From NCBI RefSeq assembly GCF_035609205.1, contig NZ_CP141184.1, forward strand, positions 3,686,501-3,750,500: DNA of 64,000 nucleotides, written 5' to 3'. Of this stretch, positions 42,641-52,211 are shown piece by piece. The stretch comes from Hymenobacter sp. GOD-10R (GTDB taxonomy: Bacteria > Bacteroidota > Bacteroidia > Cytophagales > Hymenobacteraceae). Below the pieces are notes generated by a model. It did no database searches and was not told the DNA's origin. It saw only the letters and a program-made list of their open reading frames with translations. How positions within the stretch are numbered: position 1 is the first letter of the stretch; each line of letters opens with the position of its first letter. Made by a program: the position numbers and the translations under genes.

Positions 42641-43555
42641 CTACTTCGGATAAACTTCCCCTTTGGCAGCCTTCAACGTGTTGCGCAGCAGCATGGCAAT
42701 GGTCATGGGACCAACGCCACCGGGCACGGGCGTGATGTAGCTAGCCTTCGGCGCCACCTCCGCAAAGTTGACGTCGCCTTTCAGCACGAAGCCCGACTTG
42801 CGGTTGGCGTCTTCTACCCGCGTTGTGCCTACATCAATAACCACGGCACCGGGCCGTACCATATCAGCTGTCACGAACTCCGGCTTGCCGAGGGCAGCTA
42901 CTACGATGTCCGCTTGCTGCACGATACTAGCTAGGTCCTTCGTGCGCGAGTGACATAAAGTAACGGTGCAGTTACCAGGTTCTAAGTTCTTCGCAAGCAG
43001 AATGCTAACAGGTGTACCCACAATGTTACTGCGACCAATTACCACGCAATGCTTGCCGCTCGTTTTGATGTTGTAGCGAGCCAGCAGCTCCACGATGCCC
43101 GAAGGCGTAGCCGGCAGCAATGCTGGCAAGCCCGCCACCATCCGACCTAGGTTCATCGGGTGGAAACCGTCGACGTCTTTCTCCGGCCGAATGGCTTCAA
43201 TCACCTTGTCGGGGTTGATGTGCTTAGGCAAAGGCAGCTGCACGATGAAGCCATCTATTTCCGGATCTTGGTTCAGCTCCTCCACTTTCGCTAGCAGCTC
43301 TGCCTCCGTGATATCGTCTTCGTAGCGGAGCAACGTGGAGCCAAAGCCAACTCGCTCGCAGGCTAGCACTTTGTTGCGCACGTACGTTTCGGAGCCTCCA
43401 TCGTGGCCCACGAGGATGGCTGCTAGGTGCGGCACTTTCTGGCCAGCGGCTTTCAGCGCCTCAACTTCAGCGGCAATTTCAATTTTGATATCCTCAGCAG
43501 TTTTCTTGCCGTCGATAAGCTGGTAAGTGGTTGTTTGCTCGGAGGCAGTGGTCAT
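42641..43555 (-). CDS. folD: Bifunctional methylenetetrahydrofolate dehydrogenase/cyclohydrolase
   Basis: The 304-aa protein is read from the ATG at 43555 ([17 protein letters not shown]). An upstream TTG at 43624 would overlap the small gene at 43566-43751. The folate site has the catalytic Lys in [13 protein letters not shown], and the Rossmann half has [17 protein letters not shown] and [16 protein letters not shown]. It interconverts methylene- and formyl-tetrahydrofolate with NADP. The 61-aa gene ends 10 nt upstream. Confidence 0.96.
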   Translation of the reverse strand: MTTASEQTTTYQLIDGKKTAEDIKIEIAAEVEALKAAGQKVPHLAAILVGHDGGSETYVRNKVLACERVGFGSTLLRYEDDITEAELLAKVEELNQDPEIDGFIVQLPLPKHINPDKVIEAIRPEKDVDGFHPMNLGRMVAGLPALLPATPSGIVELLARYNIKTSGKHCVVIGRSNIVGTPVSILLAKNLEPGNCTVTLCHSRTKDLASIVQQADIVVAALGKPEFVTADMVRPGAVVIDVGTTRVEDANRKSGFVLKGDVNFAEVAPKASYITPVPGGVGPMTIAMLLRNTLKAAKGEVYPK

Positions 43556-43565
43556 GCGTGTTCCT

Positions 43566-43751
43566 TTATGCGTGATCTGGTTCTTGTTTGTGCTTGTCTT
43601 CATAAGCAGCAATGGCGGTAGCACCTGCTGCCAGAATGGCTTTTTCCATGGCGGGCCAATCGTCCCTCCACCGGAATTTACGCTCTTGTCCTTTGCGGAT
43701 CTTCTCTAGCTGTGCTTCGTTCGTACAGTTCTTGGTGAGGCTCTCAGACAT
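43566..43751 (-). CDS. Small conserved-looking protein of unknown function
   Basis: The 61-aa frame ([21 protein letters not shown]...) is charged and helical, with [29 protein letters not shown]. It ends 10 nt before the folD ATG on the same strand, which supports a translated small gene in the folD operon. No family is recognised. Confidence 0.55.
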   Translation of the reverse strand: MSESLTKNCTNEAQLEKIRKGQERKFRWRDDWPAMEKAILAAGATAIAAYEDKHKQEPDHA

Positions 43752-43824
43752 GGTTTTGAAGTTATCATAGCACGCCGTGTCAAGAAGTGTATGAGGTGAA
43801 AAAAGAGGTTATAATGAGCGCAAA

Positions 43825-43853
43825 AAAAACGCGCCCGGCTAGGGCGCGTTTTG
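43825..43853 (-). terminator. Terminator of lepA
   Basis: Stem AAAACGCGCCC / GGGCGCGTTTT with a T run on the minus strand. Confidence 0.88.
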
Positions 43854-43855
43854 AG

Positions 43856-45643
43856 TTAATCGATTTTTAGTACGGCGAGGAAAGCTTCTTGCGGGATTTC
43901 CACGGAGCCCACTTGGCGCATCCGCTTCTTACCTTCTTTCTGCTTTTCGAGCAGTTTGCGCTTCCGCGAGATGTCGCCGCCGTAGCACTTGGCAATTACG
44001 TTTTTGCGTAGGGCCTTCACGGTTTCGCGGGCGATGATCTTTTGCCCGATACTGGCCTGAATGGCGATTTCAAACATCTGACGGGGTAGCAGCTCGCGCA
44101 GCTTTTCGCACAGGCGACGGCCCCAATCGTAGCTCTTAGAACGGTGTACGATGGCCGACAACGCATCGACCTTCTCACCATTCAGCATGATATCAAGCTT
44201 CACCATGTCCGACTGACGGAAGCCGATCAGCTCGTAGTCAAGGGAAGCGTAGCCGCGGCTGATGGTCTTCAGCTTATCAAAGAAGTCGAATACGATTTCT
44301 GACAGTGGCAGTTCAAAGTTCAGTTCCACCCGCTCAGAGGTCAGGTAGCTCTGGCCTTTGATGATGCCACGCTTATCCATACACAGCGTGATGATGGCGC
44401 CTACGTACTCGGAAGCCGTGATGATCTGGGCCTTGATGAAGGGCTCCTCGATGTATTTCATGTTGTTCGGCTCCGGCATTTCCGACGGGGCGTTTACAAT
44501 CATGAGCTGATCTTTGGTGCCAACAGCGTGGAACTGCACAGACGGCACCGTAGTAATCACCGTCATGTTGAACTCCCGCTCAAGGCGCTCCTGCACGATT
44601 TCCATGTGCAGCATACCGAGGAAGCCACAACGGAAGCCAAAACCTAGGGCCGCCGAGGTCTCGGGTTCCCACACTAGGGCTGCGTCGTTGAGCTGAAGCT
44701 TTTCCATGCTGGCGCGCAGCTCTTCGTACTCGCTGGTTTCTACAGGGTAGATACCGGCGAATACCATTGGCTTCACGTCCTCGAAGCCGTGAATAGCTTC
44801 TTTCGTGGGATTGGCGACGTTCGTAATCGTGTCACCAACTTTTACCTCGCGAGCTTCCTTAATACCGGAAATAAGGTAGCCCACATTGCCAGCCAACATT
44901 TCGGGGCGGGGCTCCTGATTCAGACCTAGGATGCCGATTTCGTCGGCGCCGTACTCCTTACCGGTCGCCATGAAGCGGAGCTTATCGCCCTTGCGCATGG
45001 TGCCGTTTTTGATACGGAACAGTACCTCGATACCACGGTACGAGTTGAAAACGGAGTCGAAGATGAGGGCTTGCAGCGGCGCATTTGGGTCACCTACTGG
45101 CGCCGGAATTCGCTCACAGATAGCATTTAGAATGTTCTCAATCCCGATACCTGCTTTACCCGAAGCATGGATAATTTCCTCCCGGTCGCAGCCGATTAGG
45201 TCCACGATTTCGTCGGACACCTCCTCAGGCATGGAGTGCGGTAGGTCAATTTTGTTGAGAACCGGGATGATGGTCAGATCGGAGCCGATGGCTAGGTAGA
45301 GGTTCGATATCGTCTGAGCCTCAATACCTTGGGAAGAGTCTACGATGAGCAGGGCGCCTTCGCAAGCGGCGATGCTGCGGCTTACTTCGTAGCTAAAGTC
45401 GACGTGGCCGGGCGTATCAATCAGGTTGAGCGTGTACTGCTCGCCCTTGTACTGATACTGCATCTGGATGGCGTGGCTCTTGATGGTAATGCCCCGCTCC
45501 CGCTCCAGGTCCATGTTGTCGAGCAGTTGAGCTTGCATATCGCGCTTGGCCACGGTGCTGGTAAATTCCAGCAGACGGTCGGCCAGGGTGCTCTTGCCGT
45601 GGTCGATGTGTGCAATGATGCAGAAATTGCGGATGTTCTTCAC
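43856..45643 (-). CDS. lepA: Elongation factor 4 (ribosomal back-translocase LepA)
   Basis: The 595-aa GTPase begins [26 protein letters not shown] (G1), with RERGITIKS (G2 region), [12 protein letters not shown] (G3) and PVLNKIDLP (G4). The C-terminal EF4-specific domain contains [26 protein letters not shown] and [39 protein letters not shown]. It acts on stalled or mis-translocated ribosomes. A 378-nt gap follows to the GH15 gene. Confidence 0.97.
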   Translation of the reverse strand: MKNIRNFCIIAHIDHGKSTLADRLLEFTSTVAKRDMQAQLLDNMDLERERGITIKSHAIQMQYQYKGEQYTLNLIDTPGHVDFSYEVSRSIAACEGALLIVDSSQGIEAQTISNLYLAIGSDLTIIPVLNKIDLPHSMPEEVSDEIVDLIGCDREEIIHASGKAGIGIENILNAICERIPAPVGDPNAPLQALIFDSVFNSYRGIEVLFRIKNGTMRKGDKLRFMATGKEYGADEIGILGLNQEPRPEMLAGNVGYLISGIKEAREVKVGDTITNVANPTKEAIHGFEDVKPMVFAGIYPVETSEYEELRASMEKLQLNDAALVWEPETSAALGFGFRCGFLGMLHMEIVQERLEREFNMTVITTVPSVQFHAVGTKDQLMIVNAPSEMPEPNNMKYIEEPFIKAQIITASEYVGAIITLCMDKRGIIKGQSYLTSERVELNFELPLSEIVFDFFDKLKTISRGYASLDYELIGFRQSDMVKLDIMLNGEKVDALSAIVHRSKSYDWGRRLCEKLRELLPRQMFEIAIQASIGQKIIARETVKALRKNVIAKCYGGDISRKRKLLEKQKEGKKRMRQVGSVEIPQEAFLAVLKID

Positions 45644-46021
45644 TAGAGGCGGTTTTTTCCAACCGCGAAGTTAATCAAATCAGCCGGGAAAAGCTAGGTC
45701 GACAGGCTGTAGTATGTCGGAGCGCACTACAATTCGCATACACCGAAGCAAGGTTGCAGGTCTGCGGCACGTTGTCCGTCGGTCCGCCGTAGTAGCGTCC
45801 GACCAGTGTTGTTATGGCCGGGCAAATAGTAGTCGCTCTGTGGGCTTGTGCTGTCAACAACCGGTCGGACGCCTAATGTGTCGGACCGGCAGACGTCTGT
45901 TGTGCAACGCTAGGCGTGGCTGAGCTTGTGCTACTAGTCACTCATATTTTCCGGGGATTCTGTTCAATAGCTCGGCAGCGGGCTAGCATTTTCCGTTAAG
46001 CCTTCCAAACGGATTATTTTT
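45644..46021. other. Gap with repeat copy 2 and possible hairpins
   Basis: The 37-bp repeat lies at 45859-45895. Weak inverted GTCGGA / TCCGAC motifs occur upstream (around 45718-45806). No frame is supported, and no strong promoter element is seen. Confidence 0.45.
45859..45895. repeat. 37-bp palindromic repeat, copy 2
   Basis: AACCGGTCGGACGC ... GGACCGGCAGACG aligns without gaps to copies 1 and 3. Confidence 0.75.
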
Positions 46022-47872
46022 ATGAAGCAAGCTACCCCGCTGGAAGACTATGGCCTGATCGGCAACTTACATACTGTGGCACTGGTCTCGAAAGCCGGTT
46101 CGCTAGACTACTTGCCCTTCACTCGCTTCGACTCCCCCACTATTTTCGCGGCCCTGCTGGATGTCGATAAGGGCGGGTCGTGGAGCCTGCAGCCTGTGGG
46201 CGACGAAGTACGCAGCAAACAGCTCTACCTGCCTGATACCGGCGTACTGATCACCCGGTTTTTTACGGGTGATGGCATTGCTGAGCTTACGGACTTTATG
46301 CCCATTAAGCGCCACGAGCAGAACTGTGCCGTGGTACGTAGCCTCCGTATCGTGAAGGGCACCATGGAGTTTAAGATGCGGTGCGCTCCTCGCTTCGACT
46401 ATGCGCGCACCAAGCATACCATTCAGGCGCAAGGAGATGGCAGCTTGCTCTTCCGCAGTTGCGGCCCCGACGGCTTTCAATTTCGATTGCTCGGCAATCA
46501 GCCCTTCGATACAACTGAGGCGGGTGATGCTACCGGCAGTTGGCAGCTCCAAGCAGGTGATACCGTTAGCTTTGTGATAGAAGCGACTCCCGTAGACGAC
46601 CCTAGCTTCATTGCCCGCGAACTAGTTCACTACACAGAAGCTGCTTTTCACGACACGCTCAACTTTTGGCGCGATTGGGTGGAGAGCAGCACTTACACGG
46701 GACGCTGGCGCGAAATGATGCTGCGCTCGGCGATTACACTAAAACTGCTCACCTCGCTCGAATATGGCTCTACTGTAGCAGCGGCTACGTTTAGCTTACC
46801 TGAAAACATTGGCGGCGACCGGAACTGGGATTACCGCTTCACGTGGATTCGGGATGCGGCTTTTACCATGTATGCCTTTCTGCGCCTAGGTTTTACGCGG
46901 GAATCAAAAGACTTCTTGCGCTGGATTATGGATCGGTGTGAGCAGCTTACTGAAGCGGGCGATTTGCAGCTGATGTACGCCGTAGATGGCACCTCCGACT
47001 TGCCCGAACTGGAGCTAGGCCACCTCAGCGGCTACCGCAATTCGAAGCCGGTGCGCATCGGCAACGGAGCCGCACAGCAGTTCCAGTTGGATATCTACGG
47101 AGAGTTGCTCGATACGATTTACCTCTATAATAAGTACGGAGGCCGCATCACCTATGCGTTTTGGCAACATATCACGCGGCTAGTCGATTTTGTGGCGGAA
47201 AACTGGCAACGCCCCGACCACGGCATCTGGGAGGTGCGTGACCAGGAACGGCAGTTCCTGTCGGGTAAAATGATGTGCTGGGTGGCACTAGATCGGGCCA
47301 TCAGCATTGCCCGCGACCGGTCGTTTCCCGCGCCGCTAGCGGAGTGGCACCGCGTGCGGGACGAGATTTATAAGGAAGTGTACGACAATTACTGGAGCGA
47401 AGAAAAGCAAGCTTTTGTGCAGTACAAAGGCAGTGATGTACTCGATGCCAGTGTGTTACTTCTGCCGCTCATTCGCATGTTCAGCCCCGTGGAGCCGCGC
47501 TGGCAAAGCACAATGCGCGCTATTGAAAAAGAGCTGCTGCTCGACTCCCTCCTTTTCCGTTACCACACGAATGGCGGCGCTACCGACGGCCTCACTGGCG
47601 AGGAAGGCACCTTCACCATGTGCTCGTTTTGGTACATCGAAAACCTGTCGCGGGGTGGTGATGTCGATAAAGCTAGGTTGCTCTTTGAGAAGCTACTTGG
47701 CTTTGCTAGTCCCCTAGGTCTGTACTCTGAGCAGATTGGACCACAAGGCGAACAGATCGGTAACTATCCGCAGGCCTTCACCCACCTAACGTTGATCAGC
47801 GCTGCCTTCCAGCTAAACCGTGACCTAGATGCTAGGCAAAATGGTCAACGCGGTGGGCACCAGTTTGTGTAG
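46022..47872 (+). CDS. Glycoside hydrolase family 15 protein
   Basis: The 616-aa protein has the bacterial GH15 N-terminal beta-sandwich (PLEDYGLIGNLHTVALVSKAGSLDYL) and an (alpha/alpha)6 barrel with ENIGGDRNWDYRFTWIRDAAFTMYAFLRLG. The likely catalytic Glu residues are in HGIWEVRD and LYSEQIGPQGEQIGNYPQAFTHL. GH15 members include glucoamylase, glucodextranase and trehalase-like enzymes; which one this is cannot be said. There is no signal peptide, so it probably works in the cytoplasm. No partner trehalose or glycogen genes are adjacent. Confidence 0.92.
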   Translation: MKQATPLEDYGLIGNLHTVALVSKAGSLDYLPFTRFDSPTIFAALLDVDKGGSWSLQPVGDEVRSKQLYLPDTGVLITRFFTGDGIAELTDFMPIKRHEQNCAVVRSLRIVKGTMEFKMRCAPRFDYARTKHTIQAQGDGSLLFRSCGPDGFQFRLLGNQPFDTTEAGDATGSWQLQAGDTVSFVIEATPVDDPSFIARELVHYTEAAFHDTLNFWRDWVESSTYTGRWREMMLRSAITLKLLTSLEYGSTVAAATFSLPENIGGDRNWDYRFTWIRDAAFTMYAFLRLGFTRESKDFLRWIMDRCEQLTEAGDLQLMYAVDGTSDLPELELGHLSGYRNSKPVRIGNGAAQQFQLDIYGELLDTIYLYNKYGGRITYAFWQHITRLVDFVAENWQRPDHGIWEVRDQERQFLSGKMMCWVALDRAISIARDRSFPAPLAEWHRVRDEIYKEVYDNYWSEEKQAFVQYKGSDVLDASVLLLPLIRMFSPVEPRWQSTMRAIEKELLLDSLLFRYHTNGGATDGLTGEEGTFTMCSFWYIENLSRGGDVDKARLLFEKLLGFASPLGLYSEQIGPQGEQIGNYPQAFTHLTLISAAFQLNRDLDARQNGQRGGHQFV

Positions 47873-47898
47873 GCTAGGCTTCTTGGATAGCCTCCATT

Positions 47899-48106
47899 TG
47901 TCATGCTGCGCTGGCAGAAGCATCTCTCTATTGCTTCGTTGCTTAGCGTAGAGGCGCAACATTTTGCGTCTTGTCGTTACTGACGTTGTGTACCTAGGTA
48001 GTTCTAGCTAGGTCGTTCGACGAGTAGACGCAAAGTATTGCGTCTCTACATGGTTCCGGCAAATGCAATGAAACGGTAGAGATGCTTCGGCCAGCGCAGC
48101 AGGATG
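47899..48106. repeat. MITE-like nested inverted repeat, copy C
   Basis: The outer arms (TGTCATGCTGCGCTGGCAGA at 47899 onward, and its complement ending at 48106) enclose an inner pair, 47948-47971 and 48026-48049, matching at 21 of 24 positions (GTAGAGGCGCAACATTTTGC). It fills most of the gap between the GH15 gene and the small acidic gene. Confidence 0.75.
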
Positions 48107-48213
48107 TTCTTAAATGTCGAGCAAATCAGGTAGGCTCAACCTTAACCGAACAACGGTTGAGGCGTAAACAATGGCTAGGCATCTGCCTTTCCCTCACCCA
48201 ATCTCTCCTAATC

Positions 48214-48567
48214 ATGAGCACCGAACTAAATCCTCAAGCTGTAAAATATGCCCGCAAGCTGATCGAAGAAGGCAAGATCAAAAACGACGAAGGCCAGTGG
48301 GGCGAGCACAACCCCGACTCCGACGAGGAAAACAAGTTCCTCGAAAAGCACGAAATCGAGGAGTACGGCAACTGGCACCTAGGTCTCGACAGCGACAAAG
48401 GCGAAGACACAAAAGGTCGCTACAAGTTTCCGTATGGCGACTTCAAAACCGTGCACCGCGACGGCCTGATCGCCGCTAAGGAGCGCGCCGCCCAACAAGG
48501 CTATGCTGACATTGAGAAAGCCGCTGACGAGCTCTTGCAAGCCTTGGAACAGCAGGCAGGCGCTTAG
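48214..48567 (+). CDS. Small acidic protein of unknown function
   Basis: The 117-aa protein is read from the ATG at 48214 (MSTELNPQAVKYARKLIEEGKI). An earlier frame continuation into the repeat region is disfavoured. It is rich in Glu, Asp and Lys, with EGQWGEHNPDSDEENKFLEKHEIEEYGNWHLGLD and a C-terminal helix ADELLQALEQQAGA. There is no signal or membrane segment. I do not recognise a family. A terminator follows 30 nt downstream. Confidence 0.75.
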   Translation: MSTELNPQAVKYARKLIEEGKIKNDEGQWGEHNPDSDEENKFLEKHEIEEYGNWHLGLDSDKGEDTKGRYKFPYGDFKTVHRDGLIAAKERAAQQGYADIEKAADELLQALEQQAGA

Positions 48568-48596
48568 AAACCTAGTTGAGCGCTAGCTAAATAACT

Positions 48597-48641
48597 AAGC
48601 CCCGATTAGCTGAGTGCTGTTACGCAACTAGTCGGGGCTTC
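48597..48641. terminator. Hairpin terminator
   Basis: AAGCCCCGA / TCGGGGCTT arms with partial pairing inward, between convergent genes. Confidence 0.7.
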
Positions 48642-48683
48642 CTTTATGCAGTTATTAGAGTACTGCTACAGATTATTCCTAGC

Positions 48684-50633
48684 CTATGGTGCAGGTTCAA
48701 TGCGCGCAGCAAAGCCGCCATCCGGCACCATCGTCAGCTTGATGGTCTCGCCGGCTTTGATGGGCTGCACAATCTTCTTGTAATCCATGGCTTGCACATC
48801 GGCATTCACACCGTCTTTGAGCAGCGTGATTTGGTAAGCCACACCTTTGGGCAGGAAATCGGTGGGCAGCACTACTTCATGGGCCTTCTCGGCGGTCATG
48901 CCGCCTACGTACCAGGTGGTGCCTTTCCGCTTGGCTGTCACGATGTAGTCTCCGACGGCGGCTTCCAGGACGCGGGTTTCGTCCCAGGTGACGGGCACGG
49001 AGGTGATGAATGAGGTGGTTTCGGGCTCGCGCAAGTAGTTGAAGGGGTTATCGGCGAGCATCTGCAAGCCGCTTTCGAACACGATGTACATGGCCAGCTG
49101 GTGCCCGCGTGTGCCGATGCTCATGGTGTTCACCCAGTTGGGGCGGTAGTCCTTGGGGTGGGCCGAGCGCATGGCGCCGGGCGTGTAATCCATCGGCCCC
49201 ACGGCATTACGCAGGAATGGCAGGAAGAGGTTGTTCTTGGGCGTAGCTAGGCCCCCGCCGATGTTCTGCTCCATGCCAATCACGCCTTCGTAGGACAACA
49301 CATTGGGGTACGCCACCTCTAGGCCAGCTGGTTTGAAGGCGCCATGAAAATCAACCAAGATGTGGTGCTTGGCGGCCTCTTTCGCTACGCGGGTGTAGTA
49401 GTTCACCATCCACTGGTCGCTGCGGTCCATGAAGTCGATCTTCATGCCGGCAATGCCCCACTTCTCCAGCGTTTCAAATACATTGAAGTTGTTCTGCACG
49501 GCTAGCCAAGTAAACCACAGGATGATCTTGACATTCTTGCTCTTGCCATAGGCAATGAGTTCTTGCAGGTTGATCGTAGGGTTGGGCTCGAAAGGGTTGA
49601 GCGTGGTTTTGGCCCACCCTTCGTCCATGATGATGTAAGGGATGCCGAACTTGGAGGCAAAGTCGATGTAGTACTTGTAGGTATCCTGGTTGTAGCCCGA
49701 CTTAAAATCAACGCCGTACACGTAGGCATTGTGCCACCACTCCCAAGTCACTTGGCCGGGCTTGATCCACTTCGTATCCTTTAGCTGGTTGGGTGTACTG
49801 AGCTTATACACCATCTGGTTCGCAGCTATTTGCGCGTCTTGGTCGGTTATTACCAAGAACCGCCACGGGAAAGAACGCTTGCCGGCCGTCTTAGCTAGGT
49901 ACGGCGCTTCCTTCTCGATCTTCAGGCTTCGGTCGCCATCGGGCCCGAACGCCAGTGGTGCTTTCGGGAAGGTGGCGTCGATGCTTTGGTCGCTGCTGGC
50001 TTTCACGAATAAGGCGGGGTAGTCGTACAAGTCGGCTTCGGAGAACAGCAGTTTGCCCTTCTTGGTATCAAAAAGAATAGGCAACACGCTCATCTTTTGC
50101 TTGTCCACCGCCCCTAGGTCTTTGCGCTTGTAGAGGATTTCGTAAGAGGTTTTGAAGCTGCCGGTTTCGAGGTAAGAAGTCTCCACTGGCTCGGCAAACT
50201 GGAGGTGCACGTCCTCGCTGTTCACCACCACCGAATCCTTCTTGTTGGTGATAAAGCGGTACGCAATGCCATCGTTATACGCCCGGAACTCGACGCTGAA
50301 GTCATTCTTGAAATCGAGCCGCAGCTGGTTGTAGTGGTTGGTTACGGTGCTGTTTTTAAGCGAAACCACGGGGCGCGACGTGGTGTTGACCGTCGTAAAG
50401 GACTTCTTGCGCAACTGGGCCTTCTCGCCGAGAGGCTGGTTAGCTAGGTTTAGCTGCAAATAACTCTTGCTTAGTAAGGTGCTGCCATTCAGCGCCACCG
50501 AGTAGCTTAAACGATTTTGCAAATCGACCGAAATTTTGATTCGTTTGTCGGGTGAGAGCAGGTCAATGGGCGCACTGAGCAGGCGGGCCGAGACGAGCAG
50601 GAACCCGCAGGCAAACAAGAGCTTTGCTTTCAT
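48684..50633 (-). CDS. Glycoside hydrolase family 97 protein
   Basis: The 649-aa secreted protein has a signal peptide (LLFACGFLLVSARLLS). Domains: an N-terminal beta-sandwich (ISVDLQNRLSYSVALNG), a (beta/alpha)8 barrel with GIPYIIMDEGWAKTTLNP and WGIAGMKIDFMDRSDQWMVNYYTRVA, and a C-terminal all-beta domain. Asp400 in KIDFMDR sits where retaining GH97 enzymes have the nucleophile, which leans towards an alpha-galactosidase-like type rather than the inverting SusB type; this is not proved. It belongs to the polysaccharide locus and is its last gene, after copy D of the hairpin family. Confidence 0.93.
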   Translation of the reverse strand: MKAKLLFACGFLLVSARLLSAPIDLLSPDKRIKISVDLQNRLSYSVALNGSTLLSKSYLQLNLANQPLGEKAQLRKKSFTTVNTTSRPVVSLKNSTVTNHYNQLRLDFKNDFSVEFRAYNDGIAYRFITNKKDSVVVNSEDVHLQFAEPVETSYLETGSFKTSYEILYKRKDLGAVDKQKMSVLPILFDTKKGKLLFSEADLYDYPALFVKASSDQSIDATFPKAPLAFGPDGDRSLKIEKEAPYLAKTAGKRSFPWRFLVITDQDAQIAANQMVYKLSTPNQLKDTKWIKPGQVTWEWWHNAYVYGVDFKSGYNQDTYKYYIDFASKFGIPYIIMDEGWAKTTLNPFEPNPTINLQELIAYGKSKNVKIILWFTWLAVQNNFNVFETLEKWGIAGMKIDFMDRSDQWMVNYYTRVAKEAAKHHILVDFHGAFKPAGLEVAYPNVLSYEGVIGMEQNIGGGLATPKNNLFLPFLRNAVGPMDYTPGAMRSAHPKDYRPNWVNTMSIGTRGHQLAMYIVFESGLQMLADNPFNYLREPETTSFITSVPVTWDETRVLEAAVGDYIVTAKRKGTTWYVGGMTAEKAHEVVLPTDFLPKGVAYQITLLKDGVNADVQAMDYKKIVQPIKAGETIKLTMVPDGGFAARIEPAP

Positions 50634-50757
50634 TCGTTGGTGGGTGTTTTGGTGTAGCCCCCGCTCCCAGTAAAACTGAAACGGGCACCGTAAGATAGGT
50701 GCCCGTTCCGCTTAATACCACGAGTTTGTTGAGGAATTCGCCAAAAGTCACCGAGTC

Positions 50758-50854
50758 GTCATGCTGAGCTGGTCGAAGCATCTCTACCGCAATGGTAAAC
50801 CCTAACGGTGGAGGTACTTTGGCGGTAGAGATGCTTCGACCAGCTCACCTTGAC
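50758..50854. repeat. MITE-like inverted repeat, copy D (inside the polysaccharide locus)
   Basis: Arms 50758-50790 and 50822-50854 match as inverted repeats at 31 of 33 positions. It lies in the 231-nt gap between the CE15-like and GH97 genes, so an mRNA hairpin would form between them. Confidence 0.82.
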
Positions 50855-50864
50855 CGAAACTTAA

Positions 50865-52211
50865 CTACTTACTCTGCACCAAATGTGCGCGCATGAACTC
50901 GGCAAACACATTATAGTCGGAAGGAATAATGCCGTGGCCGCCGTCGTGCATGTAGTAGCTCAACGTTTGGCCTACTAGCTTGCTAGGCGCGGGCATGGGC
51001 CCGGCGGGTACCCCCTGCTGCCCTAGCAAGTTGTACACCGGCGTAGCCGCCACAGCCGACAGAAACTCGCCTTTCGGGTCGCTCCAATAATCAGTGCTGC
51101 CGGTTTGCAGCAGCAAGGGACGTGGCGCTACCAAGGCTACCAGCATGTGCGAATCCATGGGCGCGTCGGTGCGGTTGGCGAGCTTCTGGTAGTTCTCGCA
51201 AAACTGGTACGGGTAGCGGGTCGGTGCGACGAGGTGGGCAATGGTTTCACCGTAGTTGCGCCGGGCCAGGGCCGCGCCGCCTTCGCCTGACACGCTGGCA
51301 ATCGTGAGGGCAAACCTAGAGTCGTTGGCGCCGGTCCAGAGTACCGTTTTGCCTAGGCGCGAGGCACCTAGCAGGGCTACCCGCTTGCTATCCACGGCTT
51401 TGTCGGTTTCGAAGTAATCGAGGGCGCGGCTCAGGCCCCAGCTCCACGCCGCCACGGCGCCCCACTCATTGGGCGCGAATTTTTCCTGGCCGGACTTGAG
51501 GTAGAGGCTGCGCACGCCATACTTCACGCCGCCATCGAAGTCCGGCTCAATGTCGCCGTAGTACACGGAGGCGACGCCAATGCCTTTCTCCAGAAACGGC
51601 TCTACTGTGAGCTTCATGAAGCCATTCGGGTTGTAGGCTGGCGCTGGCACTTTCTGCTTATCCTTGTTCCAATACTGCCCCTGCCGCACGCCGGGGTCGT
51701 CGATCAGCATGGAGTTCGGCATGAAGTTGATGTTGAGCAGCAGCGGCACCGGCTTGGTGGTGTTGGCGGGCAAATACACCAGCAGATCCATCTTGGGCCC
51801 GTCGTTGCGCTCGGAGAAGTACACCGTTACCTGCTTGCGCGTAGCCTTGCCGTTGAGGGCAGGCGTGCCTTTATCGAACACCTCGAAGCGCAGGTTGCGG
51901 GGCTTGCCGGGCGCGCGGCCGTACACGTTTTGCTCAAACCACGTCCGGATTTCGGGGCGGCGCTGCTTGGTCCAGGTAGCGGCGTCCGTCACCTTTTTGC
52001 TGTTGGCAAGCACCAACGGATCGGGCAGCGTGTAGGTGCCTACTGAGTCTTCGCTGTAGTTTACCGGAATGCCGGCTACTATGCGTGCCGGCTTATTTGC
52101 CGCGGGCGCCTGGGGCGTAGCTGGCGGCTGCGCCTGAGCTATCAAGGCATGCGGTAACAAGCTGAAAGTAGCACAACCTAGGACCACTGAGAAGAAGAAT
52201 GAAGGCTTCAT
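50865..52211 (-). CDS. CE15-like glucuronoyl esterase / carbohydrate esterase
   Basis: The 448-aa secreted alpha/beta hydrolase has a signal peptide ending near IAQAQ. The nucleophile motif is GASRLGKTVLW with Ser284, matching the CE15 G-x-S-R-x-G-K pattern. A following SGEGGAALARRNYGETIAHL and the C-terminal MHDGGHGIIPSDYN (His) fit the fold. CE15 enzymes cleave the ester between 4-O-methyl-glucuronic acid and alcohols such as lignin or glycans. Its ATG overlaps the GH106 stop by 4 nt (ATGA), so the two are translationally coupled. Confidence 0.85.
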   Translation of the reverse strand: MKPSFFFSVVLGCATFSLLPHALIAQAQPPATPQAPAANKPARIVAGIPVNYSEDSVGTYTLPDPLVLANSKKVTDAATWTKQRRPEIRTWFEQNVYGRAPGKPRNLRFEVFDKGTPALNGKATRKQVTVYFSERNDGPKMDLLVYLPANTTKPVPLLLNINFMPNSMLIDDPGVRQGQYWNKDKQKVPAPAYNPNGFMKLTVEPFLEKGIGVASVYYGDIEPDFDGGVKYGVRSLYLKSGQEKFAPNEWGAVAAWSWGLSRALDYFETDKAVDSKRVALLGASRLGKTVLWTGANDSRFALTIASVSGEGGAALARRNYGETIAHLVAPTRYPYQFCENYQKLANRTDAPMDSHMLVALVAPRPLLLQTGSTDYWSDPKGEFLSAVAATPVYNLLGQQGVPAGPMPAPSKLVGQTLSYYMHDGGHGIIPSDYNVFAEFMRAHLVQSK

